This document shows, one piece after another, positions 18,233-27,738 of a stretch of DNA of 64,000 nt (the first letter of the stretch is position 1; each line of letters opens with the position of its first letter). Position numbers and translations under genes: made by a program. The notes below the pieces were generated by a model. It ran no database searches and was not told the DNA's origin. It saw only the letters and a list, made by a program, of their open reading frames with translations. This DNA is from Demequina sediminicola (lineage in GTDB: Bacteria > Actinomycetota > Actinomycetes > Actinomycetales > Demequinaceae). The stretch covers positions 173,735 through 237,734 of the forward strand of contig NZ_BBRB01000005.1 in assembly GCF_000975055.1 (NCBI RefSeq), read 5' to 3'.

Positions 18233-18484
18233 ATGTTCCACGACGCCACGTCAGGCCACCAAGTGGTAGCAACTCGAGGTGCGCAACGCTCTCCCCAACA
18301 GTACGAATGGAGGGTGCTGGAGTTTCCGCGCACCACGAGCCATTCACAGGTGCGGACGATGATGACGGAGCACGCCGAGTACGGTCGCTGGGAGCTGGCG
18401 CGATCACAAATACTCGTGGGCGGCCAACGGCGGATTTGGTTGCGCCGAAGGGTCTACAAACTTCAGCGCACCGACGTCTACTGA
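18233..18484 (+). CDS. DUF5703 family protein
   Basis: 83 residues starting at ATG 18233, which has GGGAGG 4 nt upstream. The core EWRVLEFPRTTSHSQVR...MMTEHAEYGRWELARSQIL and WLRRRVYKLQRTDVY match DUF5703, a small actinobacterial family. No function is known. A longer in-frame reading starts at 18134 but lacks a ribosome site and overlaps the divergent gene. It converges with the M20 peptidase, 13 nt apart. Confidence 0.75.
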   Translation: MFHDATSGHQVVATRGAQRSPQQYEWRVLEFPRTTSHSQVRTMMTEHAEYGRWELARSQILVGGQRRIWLRRRVYKLQRTDVY

Positions 18485-18497
18485 GCTCCGCTGACCG

Positions 18498-19793
18498 TCA
18501 GCAGTCAGTAAGGAAATTCACCAGTACTCGAGTGCCGAAGTACAGGCTCTCGACGGGCACTCTCTCATCGATGCCGTGGAAAAGCGACGGGAAATCTAGT
18601 TCCGGCGGCAGAAGCAGGGGCGCGAACCCATAGCCCGCGATACCAAGAGCGGCAAGGTGCTTATTGTCGGTGCCTCCCATCAATGAATATGGGAGCACGG
18701 CCGCGCCCGGATCCTCGTGGCCGAGCGCCTGGATCATTTTGTCAACCAACGGGACCTCGAATGGCGCTTCAAGGCTGCGTTCAGTGATGTACGGCTCAAC
18801 CTTCACGTGAGTGCCCGCGAGTTCTTCGATAGTGCGCAGCACCTGCTCCTGTTGACCGGGAAGATAGCGCGTATCGACATACCCGACGGCATGATCAGGA
18901 ACCACATTTGTCTTGTATCCGGCATCCATCATGGTGGGATTCGAAGTATTGCGAATCGAAGCATCGATCATGGGAGCCATGGCACCCAGACCCGCAACGA
19001 GCTTCGCGACACCGTCGTCACTAGGCTCGTAGTCCACGCCCTGCAAGTCCGCCACGCCGCGCAGCAGGTGTTCAACGGTGGGCGTCACATCGACATCCCA
19101 TCGATGCGCTGCGATACGTTGCAACGCCCCAGCCAGGTGGGCGACAGCGTTGTCAGAGTGAACCAGTGAGCCGTGCCCCTGCTTCCCTGTGGCGATCAGC
19201 TTGAGCCACTGGATACCCTTCTCAGCTGTTTGGACAAGGTAAGCGCGTTGACCGTTGACATAGGCGCTGAAGCCTCCGACCTCACTGATAGCTTCTGTCG
19301 CTCCCGCGAAGTCCTCCGGATGGTTCTCAACCATCCATTTGGCACCATGGTGGCCCCCGTGCTCTTCGTCTGCGAAGAACGCGATGATGATGTCTCGCGG
19401 CGGTGTCACACCAGCCTCGATCAACTCGGCTACGGCTGCCAGAATCATGGCGTCCATGTTCTTCATGTCGACAGCGCCGCGCCCATAAAGGAGGCCGTCC
19501 TTGATGACAGCAGCAAAGGGATCCTCAGACCAGTCCTCTGCAAACGCCGGCACCACATCAAGGTGTCCGTGAACTACCAGTGCGGGACGAGAAGGGTCGC
19601 TTCCCTTCCATCGCGCAACGACCGAGGCTCGCCCAGGAGTCGACTCCCGGATGGTCGGATCAAGGCCAAGGTCACGTAGGAGCGCGGCGACGTACTCAGC
19701 CGCTTCCCGCTCTCCAGGACCAGGTTCATCGCCATAGTTCGAGGTGTCGATACGAATAAGGTCCTGGCAGATCTTGACGACGTCGAGGCTCAT
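18498..19793 (-). CDS. M20-family metallopeptidase
   Basis: 431-residue zinc peptidase/deacylase. Metal-binding motifs: LVVHGHLDVVPA (His ligand, Asp), GRGAVDMKNMDAM (bridging Asp), FADEEHGGHHGAKW (catalytic Glu-Glu), and the late His in SLMGGTDNKHLAALG. The dimerisation domain lies at about residues 190-300. Close relatives are annotated as M20/M25/M40 dipeptidases; the substrate is not predictable. ATG 19793 is 6 nt after TAGCCT, another leaderless candidate. Confidence 0.9.
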   Translation of the reverse strand: MSLDVVKICQDLIRIDTSNYGDEPGPGEREAAEYVAALLRDLGLDPTIRESTPGRASVVARWKGSDPSRPALVVHGHLDVVPAFAEDWSEDPFAAVIKDGLLYGRGAVDMKNMDAMILAAVAELIEAGVTPPRDIIIAFFADEEHGGHHGAKWMVENHPEDFAGATEAISEVGGFSAYVNGQRAYLVQTAEKGIQWLKLIATGKQGHGSLVHSDNAVAHLAGALQRIAAHRWDVDVTPTVEHLLRGVADLQGVDYEPSDDGVAKLVAGLGAMAPMIDASIRNTSNPTMMDAGYKTNVVPDHAVGYVDTRYLPGQQEQVLRTIEELAGTHVKVEPYITERSLEAPFEVPLVDKMIQALGHEDPGAAVLPYSLMGGTDNKHLAALGIAGYGFAPLLLPPELDFPSLFHGIDERVPVESLYFGTRVLVNFLTDC

Positions 19794-19884
19794 CCCTTCA
19801 GGCTAGCGCCCTTGGGGATGAGCCTCGACGTCCAGCGAACGATGGACGCGCTCTTTGAGTGCCGTCGCTCGCAAGATTGATCCG

Positions 19885-20031
19885 CTACGGGTTGAAGATA
19901 CTCACTCCGGCCGGTCCAATCAGGAAGGCCGCGACAATCAGCACGGCTCCCCAAAGGAAGTCCCTCTGAATGAGGCGAATAACGCCAATGATTCCGACGA
20001 TGACTGCGATGATCCACAAAATGGTGCCCAT
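19885..20031 (-). CDS. GPGG-motif-like small membrane protein
   Basis: 48 residues from ATG 20031, with AAGGAG 8 nt upstream. Two hydrophobic segments (TILWIIAVIVGIIGVIRLI and WGAVLIVAAFLIGPAG) are separated by QRDFL. The C-terminus GPAGVSIFNP resembles the actinobacterial small membrane proteins named for a GPGG motif, with the third residue changed to Ala. Role unknown. The longer reading from 20082 has no ribosome site. Confidence 0.6.
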   Translation of the reverse strand: MGTILWIIAVIVGIIGVIRLIQRDFLWGAVLIVAAFLIGPAGVSIFNP

Positions 20032-20183
20032 GAGGGTCTCTCCTTGCGTTATGTGCAGTACTGCTTCGGACATCAGGTTCAACAGAAGGAAGTCTCGACG
20101 TATTCCATGATGTGCCAGGAGGTTCCCGATGATGGCAGTGCGTTGACGCTGTGAAGTGCGTCTCGTAGCCCATGCTGAGCCAA

Positions 20184-20224
20184 CAAAAAAGTCAGGGACC
20201 GGAGCGGTTGCTCCGGTCCCTGAC
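20184..20224 (-). terminator. Rho-independent terminator of tRNA-Leu
   Basis: Perfect 15-bp stem GTCAGGGACCGGAGC (20191-20205) with its complement at 20210-20224 and a 4-nt loop. On the minus strand it is followed by TTTTTTG (from 20190 down). It lies 7 nt past the tRNA 3' end. The plus-strand side has no T tract, so it serves the tRNA gene. Confidence 0.9.
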
Positions 20225-20230
20225 TGTTCG

Positions 20231-20316
20231 TGTCCGAGGGGGGACTTGAACCCCCACGCCCAAATAAGGGCACTAGCACCTCAAGCTAGCGCGTCTACCA
20301 ATTCCGCCACCCGGAC
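20231..20316 (-). tRNA. tRNA-Leu (anticodon GAG)
   Basis: 86-nt tRNA. Acceptor GTCCGGG pairs with CTCGGAC, discriminator A at 20231; CCA is not encoded. D-arm GGCGGAATTGGTAGACGC, anticodon stem-loop GCTAGCTTGAGGTGCTAGT with GAG at 20280-20282, long class II variable arm TGCCCTTATTTGGGCG, and T-arm GGGGGTTCAAGTCCCCC. It reads codons CUC and CUU. The unrelated open frame crossing it on the same strand is not a gene. Confidence 0.97.
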
Positions 20317-20541
20317 GAGGTGTCTGACCCGCTCTTCCGAACGGTTCAGCGAGAAGAAACTCTAGCATGGCTTTCGCACGACGAATCACCATGTCAGGCA
20401 CCGCATTGACGGGACTATCCAGGTGCCCAGTCAGCACGTTCATGCGCCGTCGCACATACCTCTCGGAGTGTCGATGGCTACTCGCCGTGCAGCAATGACC
20501 CCGCGGCGCCCCCAAGCTCGCTCCAGACGTGACGACCTCAC

Positions 20542-23500
20542 TCACCGGAAGTCTCGACTCTTAGCCGGTACCGCTAGTGACAATGCCGCTAAATGCTCTG
20601 CAATCAGGTTCGTCGCACCGTCTGCGCGCTCGATACGACCCCGGATCACGAGCGCAGCAGACCTGCGTGCCACCGCCTTGAACCGTTTCCACACTCCTAC
20701 CGAGCACACCACGTTGAGGAAACCGGTCTCGTCCTCAAGCGAAATGAACGTCACCCCCTTTGCCGTCCCTGGACGTTGACGATGCGTCACGACGCCTGCG
20801 ACACTCACGCGACGTTCTGCCTCATGACTCAGTACTTCACTGACGGTGAGCACCCCTTGAGCATTAAGGCCCTCTCTGACGAACACCGTGGGGTAACTGT
20901 CAGTGGAGACCCCTGATGCCCATACGTCAGCAACGGCCTCCTCCACCACGCTCATTCCGGGGAGCATCGGTGCTTGCATGCCAGGAACCGCGTCAGGCAA
21001 GGTATCTGGCCCCTCTTTCGCAAGCCCACCCGCGGCCCACAGGCCCTCACGCCGCGTTACCCCCAGCGACTCCAACGCACCAGCGGTGGCAAGTGCCTCC
21101 CATTGCGCCACGGTAAGCCCCTTTGAAGGCGCAAGTCCGCCTTGCCCTGACACCCCTGCCGGCCGCACTCTCACTCTCCTGGCCATATCTGTCAGGGAAC
21201 GGAACGGGCCATCTTCCCGAGCCGCCACAATCGCATCGGCGGCTTCCCTACCCAACGTTTTGATGGAGGCAAGCCCCATGCGCACAGCAAGATGCCGGTC
21301 AACATGGGTGAGCACCGCCATGTCTTCACGCACTTCACCCGGGGTTTCATACGGACGGCTGAGTCTTTCCACACGAGCGAGAGCATAGGACTGCTTGACA
21401 CACGGGCGAAGAACCACTTGCCCATGACGCCGCGCATCGGCAGCCAAGGACTGGGGGCTGTAGAAGCCCATCGGTTGCGCCGCCAAAAGGCCTGCGTAAA
21501 ACGCAGCGGGCTGGTGAACCTTGAGCCAGCTTGAGGCATAGACCAGGTATGCAAACGAGTACGAGTGAGACTCCGGGAAGCCAAAGTCGGAGAAGGCTTT
21601 GAGCTTCTCAAAAATTTGGGCTGCTACGTCCGCGGTGATTCCGTTGTCGTGGGCGCCCACCATGAACCGCGCACGAAGCTCCTCCATCCGTTCGGGGCTA
21701 CGCTTCGACCCCATGGCACGGCGCAGTTGGTCGGCCAGCGCTCCGTCGAATCCAGCACAGTCCATTGCCATCTGCATGAGTTGCTCTTGAAAGAGCGGGA
21801 TCCCTAAGGTCTTTCCTAAGGATCGCTCCAACAGCGGGTGCAGGTAGGTCACGGGTTCGCGCCCGCGCGCTCTCGAGATATAGGGATGAACCGAACCTCC
21901 TTGGATAGGCCCGGGCCGGATGAGAGCCACCTCAATCACAATGTCGTAAAAGCGCCGTGGCCTCAGCCGAGGCAACGTCGCCATCTGAGCGCGTGACTCC
22001 ACCTGAAAAACCCCGACCGTATCGGCAGCACACAGCAGGTCGTAGACCTCCGGGTCCTCCTGGGGCAGGGTGTGTAGGCCCCATTCCTCACCTTGGGTGT
22101 CCCGGATAAATCCAAACGCGTACCTTAGCGCCGACAGCATCCCGAGTCCCAACAAATCGAACTTCACTAGCCCCGCATCCGCGCAGTCATCCTTGTCCCA
22201 CTGCAGCACTGTTCGGCCCGGCATGCGGGCCCATTCCACAGGGCACACGTCGATCACAGGACGGTCGCACAGCACCATTCCTCCCGGGTGAATACCTAGG
22301 TGACGCGGTAGGCGCATGAAGCGCTCCGCAAGCGAGACCACAGGTTCAGGGATGTGATCAATGTCTTGAGGCGGAGTCGGCTCGGGCCACGTCGCGTCTC
22401 GCTGCCGCGCCGCCCACTCTTCGTGCTGGGATTCAGAGACACGAAGGTCGCCCCAACGGTCAATGCTCTTTGACCAAGCATCTTGTTGGCCGACGTCATA
22501 CCCCAGGGCCTTAGCGGCATCCCGGATCGCAGACCGGGGCCGGTACTGAATGACATTGGCCACCATGGCGGCATTGATCCTGCCGAATCGCCTGAAAACA
22601 TACTGAATGACCTCTTCACGACGATCCGACTCGATGTCGACATCAATATCGGGCGGGCCATCACGCTCGGGGGCCAAAAAACGTTCAAAGAGAAGCCCAT
22701 GCGTGACGGCGTCGACTGCAGTGACGCCAAGCGCATAGCAGACCGCAGAGTTCGCAGCTGATCCCCTCCCCTGGCACAGGATGTCCTGCTCCCGACAGAA
22801 ACTCACAATGTCATGGACGATCAAAAAGTAGCCGGGGAAATCCAAGGCTTCGATCACATTGAGCTCATGCTCGAGCTGCTTCCACGCCCCCTTGACCCGC
22901 TCCTCATGCGGCGGCCCGTAACGGGCGTAAGCGCCCCGGCGAACCTCCTCGCGTAACCACGATGCCTCCGTGTGCCCCTCTGGAACGGGATAGGGAGGAA
23001 GATTGGGCGCTACCAGGTTGAGATCGAAGGTACATTCAGCCGCAAGTCGCGCAGCTGCGGGGACCGCGTGCGCATGACGCGGGTGACGGGAAAGCATCTC
23101 TGCCGCTGACCGCAGGTGGCTCCCGGCCCCACCAGGGAGCCATCCGTCCATATCGTCCAGCGATGAACGGGACCGGACAGCCGCCATCGCTGCCGCCAGG
23201 TCAGCATCCCGCTCAGTGGCATAGTGCGCATTTGTTGTTGCGACAAGTGGAACCTGTGCATCGAACGCTAGATCGGAAAGGGCATCATTGCGTTCCGAAT
23301 CAAAGGGATCGCCATGATCGGTGATCTCAACCGCCACGTTGTCGCGACCAAAGAGCGAGGTGAGTCTGTCGATCTCGCGCCGCGCCTCAGCAAATCCCGC
23401 AGGTGTAACGGCGCCACTCAACGCGGATGCCCCAGGCACTCCTACACCGGAAAGGGCTCGCCGAACTACCCCTTTGCGACATCCAGTCAGCACCAGAAAC

Positions 23501-23928
23501 TCCCCTGCGCCGGTGTCAGCGAGCTCCTCGACGGTGTAACGAGCAAGCCCTTTCTCTCCCGTGGCGAGGTGGGCCATCCCGATTGCATGAGAGAGCCTGG
23601 AGTACCCACGCGCGCCCCGTGCGATCACAAGAAGGTGACTCCCCCGAGGGTCCGGCCGCCCCGATGGCGGGTCTAGGACGGGAGGGCCTCCCGGAGTCTC
23701 CGGAGCGCCAAGGTGGAGTTCTGCCCCGAACACCGCGGGCATCCCGATGGAACGCGCAGCATTGGCGGCCCTCACCGCCCCGTAAAGTCCGTCATGATCG
23801 GTCAGCGCCAGCGCACTCAACCCCAGCCTCCCGGCCTCCGCGACCATCTCTTCCGGCTGGCTGGCACCGTCAAGAAAACTGAAGGAACTATGGGCGTGAA
23901 GTTCGGCATACTCCGCTGAGTTAGTCAT
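20542..23928 (-). CDS. dnaE2: Error-prone DNA polymerase DnaE2 (ImuC)
   Basis: Alpha-subunit-like C-family polymerase of the inducible mutasome, for translesion synthesis after DNA damage. 1128 residues: PHP domain from the start (AELHAHSSFSFLDGAS), catalytic Asp pair in PDIDVDIESDRREEV, later palm/thumb motifs (KFDLLGLGMLSAL), helix-hairpin-helix region and a C-terminal OB fold (VSVAGVVTHRQRPGTAKGV). The open frame extends 95 codons further upstream into imuB, but ATG 23928 (MTNSAEYAELHAHSS) starts just before the PHP domain and overlaps the imuB stop by 8 nt, as expected for a coupled operon. Known to need ImuB for access to the clamp. Confidence 0.95.
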   Translation of the reverse strand: MTNSAEYAELHAHSSFSFLDGASQPEEMVAEAGRLGLSALALTDHDGLYGAVRAANAARSIGMPAVFGAELHLGAPETPGGPPVLDPPSGRPDPRGSHLLVIARGARGYSRLSHAIGMAHLATGEKGLARYTVEELADTGAGEFLVLTGCRKGVVRRALSGVGVPGASALSGAVTPAGFAEARREIDRLTSLFGRDNVAVEITDHGDPFDSERNDALSDLAFDAQVPLVATTNAHYATERDADLAAAMAAVRSRSSLDDMDGWLPGGAGSHLRSAAEMLSRHPRHAHAVPAAARLAAECTFDLNLVAPNLPPYPVPEGHTEASWLREEVRRGAYARYGPPHEERVKGAWKQLEHELNVIEALDFPGYFLIVHDIVSFCREQDILCQGRGSAANSAVCYALGVTAVDAVTHGLLFERFLAPERDGPPDIDVDIESDRREEVIQYVFRRFGRINAAMVANVIQYRPRSAIRDAAKALGYDVGQQDAWSKSIDRWGDLRVSESQHEEWAARQRDATWPEPTPPQDIDHIPEPVVSLAERFMRLPRHLGIHPGGMVLCDRPVIDVCPVEWARMPGRTVLQWDKDDCADAGLVKFDLLGLGMLSALRYAFGFIRDTQGEEWGLHTLPQEDPEVYDLLCAADTVGVFQVESRAQMATLPRLRPRRFYDIVIEVALIRPGPIQGGSVHPYISRARGREPVTYLHPLLERSLGKTLGIPLFQEQLMQMAMDCAGFDGALADQLRRAMGSKRSPERMEELRARFMVGAHDNGITADVAAQIFEKLKAFSDFGFPESHSYSFAYLVYASSWLKVHQPAAFYAGLLAAQPMGFYSPQSLAADARRHGQVVLRPCVKQSYALARVERLSRPYETPGEVREDMAVLTHVDRHLAVRMGLASIKTLGREAADAIVAAREDGPFRSLTDMARRVRVRPAGVSGQGGLAPSKGLTVAQWEALATAGALESLGVTRREGLWAAGGLAKEGPDTLPDAVPGMQAPMLPGMSVVEEAVADVWASGVSTDSYPTVFVREGLNAQGVLTVSEVLSHEAERRVSVAGVVTHRQRPGTAKGVTFISLEDETGFLNVVCSVGVWKRFKAVARRSAALVIRGRIERADGATNLIAEHLAALSLAVPAKSRDFR

Positions 23929-25615
23929 AGACCGCCTCCAGCCACCACTGCCCAGCACTGAATGCCGCGAGGACGGCCAGCATGGAGGCGCCATCATGTT
24001 CTCGTAGCGCAAGTTGCAGGTAGGCGCGCCGCGAAGATTCGTCTGACCACCATCGTTCAACGACAGGCCATGGGCCTGCCCACGCTTCCACTGGTCGCGC
24101 CGGTCCCCACGTGCTTTCCTGCCCCACATGGCCTGCAGACGGGTGACGTGCGATCGCACTGTGGGGAGCCTTGCCAGGCTCTGCTTGGAGCCTGACCCAG
24201 GTGGGAGTCGCACTCATGGACAACCTACGGCCCACGATCACAGGAGAACCACCTGCATCGAGGACCTCGAGCGGCTCAGCCAAGGGGAGAACGGTCGCCG
24301 GCGCCGGGTCGGGGATACGGCCAGGCCATGGGTGGGAGATGGCGCGCCCCTGCCGAGGTTCCTGCCCCCAGGGTTCCGTCACCATACGATCTCGCGGCGA
24401 GCGTCCTCCTTGTTCACGCACGGATAACACGCCGTCCGCCCCTAACAATGCCTGCATGCGTTCCACGGAACGATGCGCCCGAGCATCCGCCCCAGAGGTC
24501 CCACCCCACAGATACGCCTGCTCATCTCCGAGCGCCACGACGTCCTGAGCAGTCAACGTCAACGACGTCAAGGGCGCAGGATCAGGACCAGCCGAGGTCC
24601 CCGATAGCCATCCCTCCAACTGCCAGCGCACCCTATCCGACATGTGCCGCGCGAATGCCCCTGTTCTGGATCCCACATCGGTACGCCAGACACGCTCTAG
24701 TACGTCTCCCTTGTCGGTGCGAGCGGCGATCGCGACCCGACCGCAACGCACGCCCGCGCTCAGGAGTGCAGCGTCCAACTGAGCGGCAGTATGCGTGGCT
24801 ACTGCAGCAAGTTGCTCCACCCGCTGCGCCGGCTCATCAAACTCGTACGACACCTCGATGTCATCACTGGACCGCCTCAGTACTGGAGGACGGACGTCCT
24901 CCCCCACACCGATGCGATGTGCCCACTGGCCCATTTGCCCAAAGCGAGCCACCACATCTTTGCGGGGCAACGCGGTGAACTCGCCAAGCGTATGAATGCC
25001 GAGCCTGATGAGCACCTCAGCGAGATCTTCAACGGATTCCCGTTGGCGACGTTCCATTGCCGCGAGCGCCAAAGTACTGACTGGCGCAGATGACAGGAAC
25101 TCACGGGACTCTCCCGGCGGCACCAATAGCGAAGACCGTGCCGCTACTACTGCCGCAAGGAGGCCATCAGCACTTCCCACGAGACTCTCGTGGCCGCTCA
25201 GTTCCGCGACTGCACCGATCAGGGCCTCGGCGAGTGCGGCTTCTGACCCATGAAACCGTGCGGCGCCATGAGCGGGGATCATCAAGAGCCCTGGACGGGA
25301 AATCTCCACTCCAGCGACGACCTCTTCTGCCGCTGCGGCGACGGCCTCAAACTCCCGCGAGTCCCTTCCCTCGTCATGGTGCATGATCACGAGTTCCGGG
25401 CAGGCGCGCTGTGCCACCCGTTTGGTGTTGCCGCGTTTCACGCCAGCAGATCTCGCGGCTGCTGACACCGCCGTCATTGCACGCCCATGGAGTACTGCCG
25501 CTGGCGCATCGGCGCTGAGACCAGATTCGCGCATTGCTGCAGCTACAGGCCAGTCAGGGACCCACAACACCATGCGTCGGGTCGTCGCCACTGCTCCTGC
25601 CGACGCGGAGAGCAT
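23921..25615 (-). CDS. imuB: ImuB, inactive Y-family polymerase homologue
   Basis: Adaptor of the mutasome that links DnaE2 to the beta clamp. 564 residues. The Y-family fold is recognisable (LWVPDWPVAAAM, AVSAAARSAGVKRG, TLGEFTALPRKDVVARFG), but the catalytic carboxylates of active Pol IV/V are absent, as in other ImuB proteins. ATG 25615 shares its A with the imuA' TGA stop (TGATG). The C-terminal third (residues about 330-560) is the family's protein-interaction region. Confidence 0.92.
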   Translation of the reverse strand: MLSASAGAVATTRRMVLWVPDWPVAAAMRESGLSADAPAAVLHGRAMTAVSAAARSAGVKRGNTKRVAQRACPELVIMHHDEGRDSREFEAVAAAAEEVVAGVEISRPGLLMIPAHGAARFHGSEAALAEALIGAVAELSGHESLVGSADGLLAAVVAARSSLLVPPGESREFLSSAPVSTLALAAMERRQRESVEDLAEVLIRLGIHTLGEFTALPRKDVVARFGQMGQWAHRIGVGEDVRPPVLRRSSDDIEVSYEFDEPAQRVEQLAAVATHTAAQLDAALLSAGVRCGRVAIAARTDKGDVLERVWRTDVGSRTGAFARHMSDRVRWQLEGWLSGTSAGPDPAPLTSLTLTAQDVVALGDEQAYLWGGTSGADARAHRSVERMQALLGADGVLSVREQGGRSPRDRMVTEPWGQEPRQGRAISHPWPGRIPDPAPATVLPLAEPLEVLDAGGSPVIVGRRLSMSATPTWVRLQAEPGKAPHSAIARHPSAGHVGQESTWGPARPVEAWAGPWPVVERWWSDESSRRAYLQLALREHDGASMLAVLAAFSAGQWWLEAVYD

Positions 25616-26319
25616 CACAGCACCCCTTCATTCACCGCGCTCGGCACGGCGCGCGACACCCAGGAAGGGTCCCGATCGAGCGAGACACGCACCCGTTGCA
25701 CACCGGGTTGGCGACGTCCCGTGACCGCGACCGTAATGTCCCTGTCCCGTAGCCGGCCCTCACCAGCGTGCAGGCCCCTCCACTGAGTCCGTTCGACGTC
25801 GAGTTCCAGGTGAGCCCCGGGCCACCGATCTACTGTGAGAATGACACAGCCCCGCTCTTTAGCTCGGGAAGCTAGCCTTCGCCGATCCCCGTCAGATAGC
25901 GCAAGTTTCTTCCCAAGGATCACTACATCCATGCCGTCGAGGCATGCTCCGGCGACATCGGCGGCATGAGCAGCGGGGTGGGGAATGAGCACTGACTTGG
26001 AGAGGTCCATGCCGCGGCGTGCCGCTGAGATCGCTCCCACTGCAGGCATCCCTACCATCGCAGTCCAGGCTCCTCGCCTGGAAGCCTCTGCCGCTAGCGC
26101 CAACACCAAAGAAGTGGATCCACCGACCCTCACTACCTGCCCACGTACCAGACCCTTCGGCAAGAGTGCCGCAATGCTGTCTGCTACTGCTAGCGCCGCG
26201 ACCGGCTCACTGGCCTCTCGCGTCACACCCCAGCGCGCCTGCACATCTTGGAGCGCGGCGCGCGCTGCTACCAAGCGCTGCTGTTGGGCAGCGCCGGGGG
26301 CCGGCAAATCGGTCGACAT
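25615..26319 (-). CDS. imuA': ImuA', RecA-like mutasome accessory protein
   Basis: 234 residues with a degenerate RecA-like core: LPKGLVRGQVVRVGGSTSLVLALAAEAS occupies the Walker A position but lacks the GKT of a true P-loop. It is the first gene of imuA'-imuB-dnaE2 and is thought to regulate RecA/ImuB at lesions. GGAG lies 4 nt before ATG 26319. A perfect LexA operator sits 36 nt upstream. Assigned by position and size plus the degenerate core; the sequence itself is poorly conserved in the family. Confidence 0.8.
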   Translation of the reverse strand: MSTDLPAPGAAQQQRLVAARAALQDVQARWGVTREASEPVAALAVADSIAALLPKGLVRGQVVRVGGSTSLVLALAAEASRRGAWTAMVGMPAVGAISAARRGMDLSKSVLIPHPAAHAADVAGACLDGMDVVILGKKLALSDGDRRRLASRAKERGCVILTVDRWPGAHLELDVERTQWRGLHAGEGRLRDRDITVAVTGRRQPGVQRVRVSLDRDPSWVSRAVPSAVNEGVL

Positions 26320-26354
26320 TTCACTCCACTGATCACCGCGAGTCAGCCTCGCGT

Positions 26355-26370
26355 TCGAACATATGTTCGA
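26355..26370. promoter_or_regulatory. LexA operator (SOS box) of the mutasome operon
   Basis: TCGAACATATGTTCGA is a perfect 16-bp palindrome matching the actinobacterial SOS box TCGAAC-N4-GTTCGA. A minus-strand GATAAT at 26371-26376 abuts it, so bound LexA would cover the transcription start of imuA'. Derepression after DNA damage is expected. Confidence 0.92.
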
Positions 26371-26468
26371 TTATCTCAGTAGACCCTGACATCCATGTCC
26401 ACGTCAACTGCGGCAGCAGAGGACCCCCGCTCCCCACGAGAACAGTCCCACACCCATAGGATTGCCGC

Positions 26469-26656
26469 ATGCCACCACCCCTAGTAGTCCTGATGGGCCC
26501 TGCGGGGGCAGGTAAAACCACAATGGGCATCGCCCTCGCCGCACGTCTGGGCACCACGTTCGTCGACCTCGACGATGTTGCTGGGCCTTGGTATGCAGAG
26601 GTGGGGTGGAGCGTCCCTCGCTTGGTGGAACGTTCTCGTGAAGTCGGATGGCTAGC
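26469..26656 (+). pseudogene. P-loop kinase (shikimate/gluconate kinase-like), truncated by IS insertion
   Basis: The N-terminal 62 codons remain: [20 protein letters not shown] with an intact Walker A (GPAGAGKT), then [22 protein letters not shown] and REVGWLA. Homologous kinases continue for another 100 or more residues. An IS481-family element begins at 26657; the frame then runs 25 codons into the element and stops at 26732. Joining the flanks across the insertion does not restore family sequence, so the 3' part is probably deleted as well. The promoter survives: TAGGAT ends 6 nt before the ATG. Confidence 0.75.
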
Positions 26657-26687
26657 TGTACCCGGCCTGGAGGTTGGTGACACTCGG
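26657..26687 (+). repeat. Left terminal inverted repeat of the IS481-family element
   Basis: Begins TGTACCCGGCC; identical to the right end at TGTA, CGGCC, GTTGGTGACA and TCGG. Confidence 0.85.
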
Positions 26688-26763
26688 GTTTGGTGCTTGA
26701 CGCGAGGGAGGACCCCCGGATGCGGTGGGTGATGTCTAAGTCGCCCACCGACCGGAGGTCCTC

Positions 26764-27738
26764 GTGTCCCACCGTAACGCGCGCTTGAATGAGCGCGGCC
26801 GTCAGCCCCTTGTCCAGCGTGTCCGCGTCGAGGGGTGGGCCGTGGCTCATACCGCGAAGGCCCAAGGGGTGTCGCGTCAGTGTGCTCACCGCGGGCTCTC
26901 CCGGTTCGACGAGCAGGGCGCGAATGCTATGGTCGACCGGTCCTCGCGACCGCGTCGGAGCCGCTACCAGACCCCGGTCGATGTCGAGCAGCGCGTCCTT
27001 GCTGTCCGCCGTGAGCAGCGTCGCGGTCAGGACTGGATCCGTCCCGAGGTGGGCGTGGCACCGCGGAAGGTGTCGCGGATCCTGCGCCGCCACGGTGTGC
27101 CCCATCTGCGTGAATGCGATCCCCTCACTGGTGAGGTGATCCGCTCGTCCAAGACCACCGCGGTGCGCTACGAACGCGACGCCCCAGGCGATCTGGTGCA
27201 CATGGACGGCAAGAAGATCGGCGAGATCCCCGACGGTGGAGGCTGGAAAGCTCACGGCCGACAGATGGGCTCCACCGGCGCGAAGAAACGAGCCCGGATC
27301 GGCTACGACTACGTCCACTCCCTCGTCGATGACCACTCACGACTGGCGTATTCCGAGATCCTCGACGATGAAAAAGGCCCCACCTGCGCCGGCTTTCTAG
27401 CCCGCGCAGCCGCCTACTTCGCCGCCCACGGCATCACCCGGATCCGCGAGGTCATGACGGACAACCACTTCAGCTACGCCAAGTCCCACGACACGCGCGA
27501 CGTCATCGCCGCGCTGGGAGCCAAACACCGCCTCATCAAACCCCACTGCCCGTGGCAAAACGGCAAGGTCGAACGCTTCAACCGCACCTTGCAAACCGAG
27601 TGGGCCCACCGGCGCGTATTCCTCACCAACGCCGACCGCGCCGCCGCCCCTGCACCCTGGCTCGAGTTCTACAACACTGAACGACGCCACACCGCACTCG
27701 GAGGACTACCCCCGACCAGCCGACTGTCACCAACGTGA
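26764..27738 (+). CDS. IS481-family transposase
   Basis: 324-residue DDE transposase. A helix-turn-helix N-terminus (RVRVEGWAVAHTAKAQGVSR, residues about 19-38) binds the ends. Residues about 135 onward form the RNase H-like catalytic core: first Asp in DLVHMDGKKIG, second in HSLVDDHSRLAYSE / VMTDNHFSY, and the final Glu in WQNGKVERFNRTLQ. It starts at GTG 26764 with GGAGG about 5 nt upstream. No frameshift or stop interrupts it, so the element could be active. Confidence 0.95.
   Translation: MSHRNARLNERGRQPLVQRVRVEGWAVAHTAKAQGVSRQCAHRGLSRFDEQGANAMVDRSSRPRRSRYQTPVDVEQRVLAVRREQRRGQDWIRPEVGVAPRKVSRILRRHGVPHLRECDPLTGEVIRSSKTTAVRYERDAPGDLVHMDGKKIGEIPDGGGWKAHGRQMGSTGAKKRARIGYDYVHSLVDDHSRLAYSEILDDEKGPTCAGFLARAAAYFAAHGITRIREVMTDNHFSYAKSHDTRDVIAALGAKHRLIKPHCPWQNGKVERFNRTLQTEWAHRRVFLTNADRAAAPAPWLEFYNTERRHTALGGLPPTSRLSPT

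Noticed and set aside
20273..20545. Minus-strand 90-codon frame upstream of the tRNA
   Set aside because: Runs through the 5' part of tRNA-Leu; the sequence is better explained as the tRNA promoter region.
26404..27336. Minus-strand open frame of 310 codons
   Set aside because: Antisense to the IS481 transposase and across the IS boundary and kinase remnant; no ribosome site or recognisable domain.
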